Origin: Cepaea nemoralis
Taxonomy: Eukaryota > Mollusca > Gastropoda > Stylommatophora > Helicidae
NCBI GenBank assembly: GCA_014155875.1
Contig: JACEFZ010011666.1
Location: 145,001-209,000, forward strand
Length of the DNA: 64,000 nucleotides
Direction of reading: 5' to 3'
Positions 1 through 10,084 of the stretch are shown here, piece after piece (within the stretch, counting starts at the first letter, position 1; the number at the start of each line of letters is the position of its first letter). Below the pieces are notes generated by a model. That model was not told where the DNA came from. It saw nothing but the letters and a program-made list of their open reading frames with translations, and ran no database searches. The translations under genes were made by a program, and so were the position numbers.

Positions 1-583
1 TATAAATCTTTGAAAACAATGCAACAATCTATATAAAGAGTAATAGGAATGTTATTAAACGTTATGCCCCTTGAAATAACTTTTCTTATGTTATGTCCCC
101 TTGCGATATTGAAATGATAATATAAATTTAATTATTAAATTTTCAAAGTAAATACTATTTTAGTTAGTAAAATACTATGACAGTCGGTTGCACAGGAATG
201 AAAAGAAGACGTGTAGAAAATTTCATCTCAATCGGATGTACCGTTATCGAACGTAGCCAATAAATCACCACATACCCACCCACAGACACACATAAATTCT
301 GTTTTATATATATATATATATATATCTTCTTCTTCTTCAGCGTTCCGAGCCATTGAGGTTCTTTGCTGCAGATACAATCCGTGTCCATTCGTCTCTCTGG
401 TTGACTTTCTATTGCCAGTCGTTGATTCCTAGTGCTTGTAGGTCTGTATATGAAATAACATACATGCATGCACATGTTCTGTCCTGGTCTGTCCTCACGA
501 GCCTTAACGGCAGTACTGTTTTATAGCCTGATCTACGGTTTGTCTGTGTCCACACTTATCCTTGCATGTTATAATATAAGCTC
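1..583. other. AT-rich intergenic or intronic sequence
   Basis: No gene is supported here. A short (TA)n run lies at about 305-325, followed by a short CTT-rich stretch. The 103-codon minus-strand frame over 164-475 runs through the TA repeat and resembles no family I know, so I treat it as chance. Confidence 0.6.
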
Positions 584-599
584 TGTTACTTAATGGCTT
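584..599. repeat. Target-site duplication, left copy (LINE at 600-2317)
   Basis: The 16-bp string TGTTACTTAATGGCTT occurs here and again at 2318-2333, exactly bracketing the LINE copy. This is the expected footprint of target-primed reverse transcription. Confidence 0.9.
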
Positions 600-2317
600 A
601 ACCAATAGAGGTTATCAGGAGTGGGCAAGACACACTCACTATACAGATCCACCAGCTAATAGAACTATGCTGGCGAGAAGGACAAGTCCCACAGGATTTC
701 AAAAATTCAAGCATCATAACACTGTACAAGAACAAGGGCGATCGCAGCGACTGCAACAACTATAGGGGTATCTCACTTCCTGTGTATTGTTGGAACAGTA
801 TTTGCCAGAATTGTTCTGCGCAGACTTCAAGTCCTAGGAGATCAAGTCTACCCCGAATCACAGTGTGGCTTTCGACAGAACCGGTCTACCACTGATATGA
901 TATTCTCACTTGCGACAAATGCAAGAAAAATGCCGTGAACAGAATCAACCACTGTTTATTGCCTTCATCGACCTCACAAAGGCATTTGATTTGGTCAGTC
1001 GTGAGGGTCTGTTCAAGGCACTAAAGAAGATTGGCTGCCCACCAACTCTTCTGTCCATTGTAGGAATCGTTCCACACAGGCATGAAGGGTATAATCAAGT
1101 TTGATGGTGCAACTTCTGAAGAATTTGAAATCAAGAGTGGAGTTAAGCAAGGTTGTGTACTAGCTCCCACCCTCTTTGGAATATACTTTTCACTTCTACT
1201 GAAATATGCCTTTCGTGATCAGGATGGTGGTATATACATTCACTCACGCTCAGATGGCGGCCTTTACAATGCTCAGAGATTGAAGGCTAAGACCAAAATT
1301 AGGAGGGTACTGATCAGAGAGTTGCTTTTTGCAGATGATGCTGCAGTTACGACCCACTCTGAGGAAGAATTGCAATGTCTACTATCTGCATTCTCCAATG
1401 CTTGTTCTGAATTTGGTTTAACAATTAGCAAAAAGAAGACACAGATTATGTCACAAGGTGCACATGGGGTACCATCAATCTTTATTGACGACGCCGAACT
1501 AGAGATGGTAGACCATTTTACATATCTAGGATCAGTGGTAAATAGCAAATTATCCCTAGATCAGGAAATCAACATCCGGATTGGTAAGGCAGCAACAACA
1601 ATGAACAGGTTAAGAAAAAGAGTCTGGGAGAACAGGAAGCTTACTGCCAAAACAAAAGTCCTTGTCTATCAAGCCTGTGTCCTTAGTACTCTTCTCTATG
1701 GCAGTGAAACCTGGACAACTTACTCACACCAAGAGAAAAATTTAAACAGCTTTCATATGCGGTGTCTGCGAAGAATTCTTGGTATTAAGTGGCAAGACAA
1801 AATCACAAATACTGAAGTATTGGAAAGATCAGGTTGTGTGACAGTTTATTCCATGCTCAGTCTTCGTAGACTTAGATGGATAGGACATCTTAGGAGGATG
1901 GATGATGGTAGAATACCAAAGGATATCTTTTTTGGTGAATTACAGATGGGTAAGAGATCTCAGGGTCGGCCTCTACTACGATACAAAGATGTGTGTAAGC
2001 GGGACATGATTGATACAGGCATTGATAATGCACATTGGGAGCAAGTCGCCGCTGAACGTGTTGCATGGAGGGCAAACATCAGAAATGGAATAAAGACAAA
2101 GGAGAAAATTATTGCAGATAAGTCACACACCGAGCGTTTGAGACGTAAGATGGTGCATGATGGTGGAAATGACCACGTGTTCACATGCACCCACTGTGAA
2201 CGGACATTTACAGCGCAAATTGGCCTTATCAGTCACACTCGCTACCGCCATAGTTAAAAGTTATTATGCCTTTTTAAAGCACACACTATCGTCTGTCAAG
2301 ACGGCAAGGTGCCAATG
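600..2317 (+). mobile_element. 5'-truncated non-LTR retrotransposon (LINE-A)
   Basis: The copy starts abruptly inside the reverse transcriptase region and runs to a short 3' tail ending in GGTGCCAATG. Perfect 16-bp direct repeats flank it, so this is one retroposition event and not a rearranged scrap. The same 3' end recurs at 28479-28757, where it carries a (ATG)n tail, and in decayed form near 53024-53200. The family therefore ends in an ATG or GAT microsatellite. The endonuclease domain is absent, as usual for 5'-truncated LINEs. The clade is left open. Confidence 0.9.
620..2257 (+). pseudogene. LINE-A reverse transcriptase, C-terminal part, frameshifted, with C2H2 finger
   Basis: The RT fingers motif NNYRGISL is near 755-785 in one frame. 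A frameshift near 785 leads to the palm motif A (FIDLTKAFD, about 965-992). A second frameshift near 1075 leads to an open frame of 391 codons (1082-2257). That frame holds SGVKQGCVLAPTLF, the catalytic FADD box (LLFADDAAV, about 1320-1350), the YLGS thumb motif and the ETWT and GHLRRM C-terminal motifs of LINE ORF2. The last 25 residues form a textbook C2H2 zinc finger: C-x2-C-x3-F-x5-L-x2-H-x4-H. In an intact element this protein nicks the target and copies the RNA in the nucleus. Here the missing N-terminus and two frameshifts make it inactive. Confidence 0.9.
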
Positions 2318-2333
2318 TGTTACTTAATGGCTT
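2318..2333. repeat. Target-site duplication, right copy
   Basis: Identical 16-mer to 584-599; it closes the LINE-A insertion. Confidence 0.9.
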
Positions 2334-2999
2334 TCCCTTGTACTAATACAACACACTACATAACACTGTCATTTATCAACTGCCTTGTTTGTCCAAGAAC
2401 CATATGTATCTAATAATATTACACATCCCCGGGATCTCTTAGTAGCAAGATAAAATACTTTTATGTTTTCTCACATAAAGGTGAATTACTGAAGTTTTGC
2501 GTGCAAGTTAAGCACGTAAGAAAACAAACGGCAATCGGTAATTTCAAACAGCAGGTCTTTAGGCTGCTGCCCTGGTAAAATTGTTAAGAAAACAAATCTA
2601 ACAACGGGTAAATAAAGCTGGTTACCGTGGATGGAGCTGTCTAAAGGAAGCAAGGTTAACACAAATGCATACCGAAGTCGGACACACTAAACTGTGATCC
2701 TGTATAACTAGGTGTGACGCAATACTCCCCAAAAGGAACGGATAAGAGTAGACGTTGCCTACTTTTCAACTGTGCTACACGACTGTAACACCGCTTGTAT
2801 TCTTTGCCATGGTGTATCTGGACTTGATGACATTGTGTTCTGTACTCGTGTGTCTGCGAATCAATTCATAAATGTGAAGGACATCTGCAAACACAAGTAA
2901 ATGCCTGCTTGTCTCTAATGAAGAATTCAATCATATTTCCACATTGTTTATTACTTTTACTTTTTCTGCACTCTCCTTCTTCTTCAAATATTTCATACG
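2334..2999. other. Gene-free stretch
   Basis: No recognisable gene, RNA or repeat. A short open Cys-containing stretch near 2786-2897 was considered as an exon and not accepted, because its cysteine spacing differs from the exon family of this window. Confidence 0.5.
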
Positions 3000-3470
3000 C
3001 GTGACGTTGGTTATGTCAGTCTGTACACAACCTTCTGTCTCTTGTGCCACCAATACCGCTAAAAAAGCTGTTTCTCCAGGCCACGAAGTCAAAGTGCCCA
3101 ACATCTTCTCTCTCCTGTTCTCCTCCTGCCTTCCACCTGATTACCGGTTGTCAAGATTTACTCCAATTTTCCCTTCTCGTGACGTGCCAAAAGAATGTGG
3201 GCTGTCTTTTTCTGATGCTAGTAATCAGTTCTCCTTGTGAGATAACGTTTATAAAGATATCTTCACTACTCCTTTCAAATGTCCACTGTGTTCTCATCAT
3301 TATTCCATTAAACCACATCTCGGCAGCCTCTACATTATTCATTTCGAGTCTTATAAATCCACGATTCCGTCAATACACCAGGAATGGCGCAATACAACTC
3401 TTAAGAACACTTTTCGTTACCTCGTTTGACAAAGGTATATTCCATGAAATGTTTTTCAACTTGTGAACTG
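3000..3470 (-). pseudogene. LINE ORF2 C-terminal fragment
   Basis: Reading the minus strand from about 3345 gives the typical post-RT LINE motifs: an EMWF-like segment, then SEDIFINVISQGELITSIRKRQPTFF and a decayed GHV. This is the region after the thumb domain in the CFDP2-type LINEs of this window. It is broken and lacks RT. It forms the left part of the duplicated unit that carries the cysteine-rich exon; similar fragments precede the other three copies. Confidence 0.7.
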
Positions 3471-4345
3471 TGCTATTGCTTTACCTATTCTATATTTAAC
3501 TTCATTAATACGCCTTCCATATTTTGTTATTAAAGCAACTTAATACGTACCAGCAACTTAATACGTACATCAATGCATGACTTGTTTCTGCACCATTCAA
3601 TAATGTATTTGGCAGTTGATGATGATGGTGATAATGTGATGTATATGATGAAGACTAACTTACAAACTGAACTAATTCAGCTGTATATGCGACATGTAGG
3701 TTGCTACCTTGGGTACGCATGTCTTCCCCCGGGTTCAGTCTACTATTCTAATGGCTGCAGACGAGATGACTGTGTTGGAATAAATAAAATCGAAACGGAG
3801 TTTCGGTTTTACAGTGAAAGTATGTCAGTGTTTATTTTCGTATACTACAACATCCACAATATCATCTTCATCACCACACGATAAACCAACTTGCCGTTGA
3901 TAATAATGTTTCCCTAACATAATATATCAGTTTATCTGCGTATACCATCGATACCATCATGTACCTTCTCTCTTTTTTTTTTTTTTAAATTAAAATTTTT
4001 TTTTTTTTTTTTACGTTTGTATTATTCTCCATACATTTTTTCGATGTTAAAGTCTGATCCTGTTTTTATCTTCTTATACTGCAGCCAAAATATTGACCTC
4101 CTCTTTTTTATATTTGTGTAAAGTCTTACTTGTGCCTAGCGTCTTTCAAATTATTTAGATTTCGTATTGTGGCTGTCCAAGTCATTTCCTTATTTAATAT
4201 CAGATGTATAAGCTTCAATAAGTTATTTGCTTGGTAACTAATCATACCGGATTCACATTTATATGTAAAACCTGGTTCAAGAAATATTATTTTTTTTTTT
4301 AAATTGTAATGTTGTGGCACTTTGCCGTCTTTACAGACGAAAGTA
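3471..4345 (+). repeat. Segmental duplication unit, copy A
   Basis: This unit recurs at about 8590-9790, 11420-12246 and 25290-25890. Shared parts in order are a T-rich stretch ending in CTTAATACRTA, the phrase around TATTTGRCA, a GAT run (short here, GATGATGATGG near 3620), the phrase AATTCAGCTGTATATG, the 120-bp exon, and a downstream intron block with AACATAATAT and GTCTTACTTGTG. Copies differ by many substitutions and by later insertions, so the duplications are not recent. Poly-T and poly-A tracts sit at 3970-4010. Confidence 0.8.
3700..3819 (+). CDS. Cysteine-rich module exon 1 (VWC-like), phase 1-1
   Basis: A 120-bp exon is inferred from an AG acceptor at 3698-3699, an open frame, and a strong donor (A|GTATGT) at 3820. 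It encodes the module G-C-YLGYA-C-x11-C-RRDD-C followed by about 16 residues. Both ends fall in phase 1, so it can be spliced to any other exon of this set without breaking the frame. The cysteine pattern C-x5-C-x11-C-x4-C with Gly in the second loop resembles half of a von Willebrand factor C or single-VWC domain, found in secreted and matrix proteins. That assignment is inference. The duplicates are at 8993, 11646 and 25585; more distant relatives are at 32297, 53253 and 63494. I saw no promoter, start or stop codon for the gene in this window. Confidence 0.75.
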
Positions 4346-4399
4346 TGTGGACTGGATCAAAATCTCCACCACACAATGCATATATTGTATTAAGAGATT

Positions 4400-4870
4400 A
4401 TGTGTAGCGAACGCAGCGTGATCCCTTTCTCGGTCTGCATTGTTTTCTCCAGAGGAAAGGCATAACCAATGTATTTAGAACAAGAAAGGCTGTAGATGCT
4501 GCCCAATCAGCACCACTCCTCCGTGGAACAGAAGGTGAATAACGGCCAAGCCCTCACATCCAGTTGATTTTGACTTAGAGGCGTTCAGCTTTATCCCTCA
4601 GATGAGAGCCACAGACCAAGTGTCTGGACCTGCCGCCGTTCTCTACCGTAGCACCGACACGTCATAAGTAGGATAATCCTGACCCTTTGCTCATTTACAC
4701 TTAGCATTACATTTGTCATCAGTTATCTAAGTAGGATCGTGTCATGTAAGGAACCTCGACTGATTTAATGAACCATTCGCAGTTTCACCGTGAGATGGGT
4801 GTATTAGCTCTAGAATTGCCACACGACGGACTATTTATGCACACGCAGGACAAGAGCAGCATCGCTCAGC
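4400..4870 (-). pseudogene. Chimeric ribosomal RNA-like pseudogene (28S 3' and 18S 5' pieces)
   Basis: On the minus strand, 4575-4600 matches the conserved 28S 3'-region phrase CTGAACGCCTCTAAGTCA. The following bases to about 4690 keep scattered 28S identity around TGTCTGGACCTGC. From about 4755 the sequence switches to 18S 5'-region phrases: CTGATTTAATGAACCATTCG and the block around TATTAGCTCTAGAATTGCC. The two 18S phrases are in the wrong relative order for a collinear gene, and mismatches are frequent. This is therefore a rearranged rDNA-derived remnant and not a working rRNA gene. Confidence 0.6.
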
Positions 4871-4991
4871 GCGCCCCTTAGGTACCCGATGATACATGGA
4901 AAACCACTGGACGCCTACCGACGAGCTTCAAACTACGCCAGGCAGTACTGACCGAAAAGTAATGCCAGCCTACTGACTGCAAGACCACTAC

Positions 4992-4994
<3 letters not shown>

Positions 4995-5081
<87 letters not shown>

Positions 5082-5105
5082 CGAGCGAGCGAGAGAGAGA
5101 GAGTT

Positions 5106-5166
<61 letters not shown>
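4995..5166. repeat. (GA)n microsatellite
   Basis: About 170 bp of GA repeat with a short interruption (GAGCGAGCGAGC near 5080, GTTAGAAA near 5103). It directly follows the rRNA-like remnant. Confidence 0.98.
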
Positions 5167-5169
<3 letters not shown>

Positions 5170-5269
5170 ACACTTATCTATATCTTAATCGAATAATCTT
5201 ATAAAAATTGCTTTTTCTTCTGCTCAAACCGTGACTTCGGATAAGCGTTGTGGTCATTAACAGACATCC

Positions 5270-7834
5270 GCTACAACGAACACCTGACACGGGACTGATC
5301 TTGATAGACAGACCATCCCCATATCAATCAATCATGTGCCATGCCGGAAAGCGTGGGCTGTCATGACTCGCCATTTCACTCGATCACAAGAGTTGTGGAT
5401 CATCTCAGTGTTCCTGTCTCGTCCATGCCATGTGGCCGAATCCATCCAGGTATTTTTCTCTCGGTCTTCCTCTTAGTCTGCTCCCCACGATCTTGCCAGT
5501 TGTCAATAAGCTTTCGAATCCACTTCTTCTCATAACATGTCCAAAAAATGTTGACTGTCTTCGTCTAATTTATCTAATTAGTCTACGATTTTCATTTGTC
5601 TCCTGTAGTACTTTGTCATTGGTTTTTCTGTCTGGCTATGGTACTCTACGCATTTTCCTCAGAAACCACATTTCTGTAGCCATCAAATGTTGTTCAGCTT
5701 GACTGCACATTGTCCAAGTTTCACATCCATACAAAAGAAAAGGCTCTATGTACCCCCTCAACACTCTTTTTCTCGTTTCAATAGACATATTTTTATTGGT
5801 CAGAATGTTTTTCATCTTGCTAAAGGCAACTTTCGCCATGGCGATTCTTGTTCTTATCTCTTCAAGGCATCTCCAATCAGATGTTATGACTGTTCCGAGA
5901 TAATTGTATTGATTCACTTGTTGAAGAATATTCTCATTTACTTGTATATTACATTGTGGTACTTCGTTCTTCAAAGTTACGACCATAACCGGTGTCTTCT
6001 TAAAATTTTAATTCCAACCCCACCTGCTCACTGTGTACAACAACCGCATCTACTAATTGTCGCAGATCTTGTGCATTGTCTGCAATCAATACTGTATCAT
6101 CTGCATATCTAATGTTATTGATGTTTCTTCCTCCAATGCTGATTCCATTTAAATCTTCTACATTTCACTGTACAGGGAAAAAAAGATCTGGAGACATTAC
6201 ACATCAATGCCTAACACCTCTCTTAATATGTTGACATTGTCCCACTTCATTATCAATCCTTATGACAGCTTGTTGTTTCCAATATATACTTTTTATAAGT
6301 CTAATTTCTTTCCCATCAATTTGTAAATCTGCAAGCATATCCACCATGTTGACATGTCTAACTCTATCAAAAGCCTTTGTGTAGTGAATAAAGCAAAGAT
6401 GTATATCCTTGTTTACTTCTATAGCACGTTCAATAACTGTTCGCAACATATACACAGCATTTACTGTACCCTTTCCTTCTACAATCCCACTTTGTTCTTC
6501 CACTACTTCAGGTTGTATTTTCTTCCTCACTCTTTGCATGATAATTCGTAACAAAATCTTTATGATGTGACTCATTATACTAATTGTTCTATGTTGATCA
6601 CATTCCAAGGTTCCTGATTTGTTTGGGATTGCAATAAATACAGAATTACATTATTCAGAAGGTATATCTCCAGTATCATATAATGTGTTCAGCAGTCTGG
6701 TGACTTGCTCTAGTCCAAGTTCTTCTGAAGCTTTAATAATTTCTGTTATATTATCTGCACCGGGGGCCTTGCCAGCTTTCATATGCTTAAGAACATTTTG
6801 AACATCCATCATTAAAATTGGTGGTCCTTCATTATTAAATCTAATATCATACTGTTCCTCTCTTTTATCATTATACAGGTATTTCACATAATCTGTCCAT
6901 ACATGTAGAATCTGATCTTTTTCTATAATGATTTTGCCATCTTTAGTTTTTAGACAGCATTGATGTACTTGTTCATTTATTAGTAAGTTCCTGAATTCTT
7001 TTGTGCACTAATTTGGTATTTTGACTGTTGTGTTGTTTTTCAATTTCTAAGCACTTTTCCTCATGCAATGATTCTTTTGCCTTCCTACATAATATTCTGC
7101 CTTGTCTGTGAATTTCTTCATATTTGGTAGGATTATTTTTGTTGCGTCTTCTTGTTTCCATTAGGTGTAAAATTTCTTCAGTCATCCATTTCTTACGACC
7201 CACCTTGTTTTATTTTGGAATAATTGTTTCTGCAGCCAAACTGATTGAAGTCTTTAAAATTTCCCATTGATCATTCACATCCTGGAATAATATCTCTAGA
7301 TCAGACACTATATCAAATCTGTTCTGTACTTCTCTGTTGAATTTGTTTTGTATTTCCTTGTCATTACTCAATGTACACAAATCATATTTAGTGTTTCCTG
7401 TTATATACTTGACTTTCTTCAGCTTTATCCTCAATTTTCCTGTAAGTAGTCTGTGGTCATTATAACAATCAGCACTGGGAACTGTTTTTGCTACTGTTAA
7501 GTGTGTTTCTAACTCTTCTGCTAATCAGAATGTAGTCAATCCGGTTTCTGATCCTGCTATCAGGACTCCTCCATGTCCACAATCTTCTAGGGTGTTGCTT
7601 AAACCAGGTGTTTCCTACAATCATTTCCTTTTCTTTTGCCCACTCTACGAGTCTATAACCCCTTTCATTTCTCTCTCCTAAACCATAGTTTCCTACTGTG
7701 TATCTATCACCTTGATTTTCTACTTTTGCATTGAAGTCCCCTATTTCCACATTGTTGACTACTTTCTCATTTTCTGCACTCTGCTTCTTCTTATAGTTTA
7801 TGCGTATGGCGTTGTTGATCATGCGGGTCCGCAA
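5270..7834 (-). mobile_element. LINE-B (CFDP2-like APE-type LINE), 5'-truncated and decayed
   Basis: A minus-strand LINE reading from 7834 down to about 5270. Its parts in order are the end of the endonuclease, a linker, the reverse transcriptase and the C-terminal region. It is the same family as 10085-11130 and close to 36750-51650. It joins directly to LINE debris of exon unit B at about 7790-7834. Confidence 0.85.
5300..7834 (-). pseudogene. LINE-B endonuclease-reverse transcriptase, multiple frameshifts
   Basis: Endonuclease motifs are visible: IGDFNAKV near 7740 (APE catalytic Asp/Asn loop) and NRIDYIL near 7550. The linker at 6973-7434 contains RKKWMTEEIL, which normally precedes the RT. 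RT pieces are GADNIT near 6755, the palm motif A CFIHYTKAFDRV near 6390, RGVRHG near 6215, and catalytic YADD near 6090. The C-terminal thumb has YNYLGTVI near 5900 and YIEPFLLYGCETW near 5715. Frames change at least five times, and the Asp of CFIDYTKAFD is His (CFIHY). The protein is inactive. It would have made the nick and cDNA at the target DNA. Confidence 0.85.
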
Positions 7835-8130
7835 CGATTTGTCTCATGTACTGCCAATTACCTCTGAAAAAGTGATGTCTCTATGCCACGATGTCAAAAT
7901 GTCCAACATCTGCTCTCTGGTTTGCCTCCTGCTTCCCACAAAATTATCGGTTGTCACGATTTACTCTTGTAACGTGATAAAAGAATGTGGACTGCCTGTA
8001 TCTGATGCGAGTAACCAGTTCACTTTGTAAGATATCGACTTTAAAGCTATGGTGAGTACTATTTTCACACATCGATGGTGTTCTCAACTTTATTCTATTA
8101 AACTACATCTGATGGCTGTGGAAATTATGG
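7790..8130 (-). pseudogene. LINE C-terminal debris of duplicated unit B
   Basis: The phrases around 7805 and 7970-8040 match 3000-3245 and 11140-11210. They are the same minus-strand LINE C-terminus that precedes exon copies A and C. It is broken by stops and its boundary with LINE-B is not sharp. Confidence 0.6.
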
Positions 8131-8585
8131 TTTCTGAGGAAAATGCAAAGAATATCATGGACAGACAAAAAACAAAACAAACAATACACAAGTATTTCAA
8201 GAAACAAATGAAGATCGTTATGTGATTAGAGTTATTCGACCTAGACAGTCAAAAAAAAAAAAAAAAAAAAAAAAACTAACAATAAACAAGTCTTTCAAGA
8301 AACAAATGAAGATCGTTATGTGATTAGAGTTATTCGACCTAGACAGTCAAAGATTTTTGGGAATGGTATGAAAAGAAATGACTTGGAGAACTTGATGACA
8401 ACAGGCAAGATCGAAGGGACGAGACCAATGGGAAGACCGAAAAGTTGGCTTGGCCACGTGGTATGGTCGAGACAGGGACACGGAACTGATCCACGACTCA
8501 GGTGTTCGAGTGAGATGGCAAAACAGACCGCCCACGCTTATCGGAATGGCACATGATGGATGGGTGGATATCTCAGCAGCTCTAC
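8131..8585 (+). pseudogene. Plus-strand LINE C-terminal fragment with internal duplication
   Basis: The + strand reads as the post-RT part of a CFDP2-type LINE: a segment like WFLRKMQRISWTDK near 8135, GMKRNDLENLMTTGKIEGTR (8365-8424) and MGRPKSW (8428-8448). A block of about 65 bp (8186-8250) is repeated at 8286-8350. The copies are separated by a run of about 24 A (8251-8274). The fragment sits inside exon unit B in the opposite orientation to the surrounding LINE debris. Confidence 0.75.
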
Positions 8586-8836
8586 ATCGATGCTCTGGAG
8601 ACTTATAAATCCGCGATTCCTTCCATAATCAGCACTGGCTCAATATAGCTCTTAAGAACGTTTTTCGTCACGGCGGTTGACAAATGGAAATGTTCTTCAT
8701 CGTGTGAACTGTGCTATTGCTTGGGCTATTCTGTGTTAAACTTCCTTAATGTATGTTTCACCAGTTGTTATTAAAGCACCTTAATGCAATAATACATGAC
8801 TTGTCTTTGTGCCTTACAATAATATATTTGACACTT

Positions 8837-8864
8837 GATGATGATGATGATGATGATGATAATA

Positions 8865-8897
<33 letters not shown>

Positions 8898-8940
8898 TTG
8901 ATGATGATGATGATGTTGATGATGGTGATGATAATGGTGA
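8837..8940. repeat. (GAT)n microsatellite
   Basis: Imperfect GAT array about 50 bp upstream of the exon acceptor. It is present at the same place in copies A (very short), C and D. Confidence 0.95.
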
Positions 8941-8992
8941 TGGAGGTTTACTTAATAAACTAAGTTAATTCAGCTGTATATGTCACACTTAG

Positions 8993-9112
8993 GTTGCCAC
9001 GTTGGGGACACATGTCTTCCCGAGGGTTCCGTCCACTATACGAACAGCTGTCAACGGTATGTCTGTACCAAAACACCTGAAGACACAATGGATCTTGTGT
9101 TTCAGAGCGAAA
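8993..9112 (+). CDS. Cysteine-rich module exon 2, phase 1-1
   Basis: 120-bp exon after acceptor CACACTTAG and before donor A|GTATGT. It encodes G-C-HVGDT-C-x11-C-QRYV-C-TKT and a polar tail ending in FQSE. It has the same length, phase and cysteine spacing as exon 1. It is closest to the exons at 11646 and 25585, sharing the RYVC segment. It remains fully open although the surrounding intron has collected insertions, which suggests it is still under selection. A longer open frame runs through the donor to 9573, but that extension enters the SINE-like insertion and is coincidental. Confidence 0.75.
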
Positions 9113-9331
9113 GTATGTCAGAGTGTATTTTTATTCTACAACATACAAATTATCATCTTGATCATCACATCATGAACCAACTTGCCTTGACGATGATGTG
9201 TCCCCAACATAATATAACAGTTTATTTGCTTGTATCTTCGATTCCATCATGTATTTCCCCTCGTTGTTATTATTCGAAGTATATTTTCCTGTTTTTTACA
9301 TTGTGTTCCTGTTTTTATGTTCCTATAATGA

Positions 9332-9589
9332 AGCGAAACCGGCTCAATGGCGATGGGGTTACTGAAGCAGTTCGTAATCCCGCATACCCGTGTTCGAAAA
9401 ACAGCTGCAGACAATTTGGCAACAAACCGCCTCGTGGTGGCTTTTTACGACATAGAATGGGAGCCTGTCGTTCAGATTACAACAGCAAATTACTGAACGT
9501 AAACTTCCCAAGAGATCACAACAGCAACAATTCTGGTGTTGACCGCGATGTCCTGCAAAGGATATGCAAGTAACTTTTTTTTTTTTTTG
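9332..9589 (+). mobile_element. SINE-like tRNA-derived insertion
   Basis: A 258-bp block absent from copies A and C, flanked by AATGA on both sides (9327-9331 and 9590-9594). A pol III A-box-like phrase CGGCTCAATGG lies at about 9340-9350, and a B-box-like GTGTTCGAAAA at 9390-9400. The 3' end is a T run (9575-9588) that could be a pol III terminator. Copy C near 11992 provides a matching empty site. The tRNA origin is inference; the insertion itself is well supported. Confidence 0.65.
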
Positions 9590-9790
9590 AATGAGGCCAC
9601 AATGCTGTCCTGTCTTGTGTATATTTGTGTACCGTCTTTCTTGTATCTAAGCCTCTTTCAAATTATGTAAATTTTGCATTTGGGCTGTATATCTATTTTC
9701 TTCTTTAATATCATATTGATCATCTGCAATAGGTTATTTTACTTGGTTAATAATTGCCCCGGAATAACACCTATATATTAAAACTGATTC

Positions 9791-10084
9791 TATGAAATAT
9801 ATACATAGTTAGTTAGTTAGTCGACAGAGAATCCTCATTGCACATCGAACCATTCAGTCCATAAGTGCTTGGATTCTCCACCTCAGGATATTCCGCTAAC
9901 GACGCCAGTTCTGTGTTGGTTTATCAATCTTCATTGGCTTCCTGCGTAGTGTTCTTGTTTTGTCACGCTTCTTTTAATTTGCTGTTCTCGCAGTCTGAGC
10001 ATGGTGGTAGATTCGCAGTCATCACTTGGTTCTCGCAACAGTCACGTTACAAAACTGACTAATTTTAGTGACGTAGTTCGCCGT
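9791..10084. other. Unassigned stretch
   Basis: Begins with a TAGT tetranucleotide repeat (about 9808-9823). No recognised gene or repeat family; the 65-codon plus-strand frame resembles nothing known to me. Confidence 0.5.

Larger units (their letters stand above)
8590..9790 (+). repeat. Segmental duplication unit, copy B
   Basis: Carries the same landmarks as copy A: GTGTTAAACTTCCTTAATG, CACTTGATGATGATG, AATTCAGCTGTATATG, the exon, then the intron block with AACATAATATAACAG. It is expanded by a long GAT array and by a 258-bp SINE-like insertion. Confidence 0.8.

Noticed and set aside
2786..2897. Open Cys-containing stretch (C-x3-C-x2-C...) ending before a GTAAAT
   Set aside because: Cysteine spacing differs from the seven-exon family and no convincing acceptor precedes it.
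4988..5173. 61-codon Ser-Leu frame
   Set aside because: Translation of the (GA)n microsatellite.
8980..9573. 197-codon frame as a single gene
   Set aside because: It is exon 2 plus intron plus a SINE-like insertion flanked by AATGA; the paralogous units do not keep the extension open.
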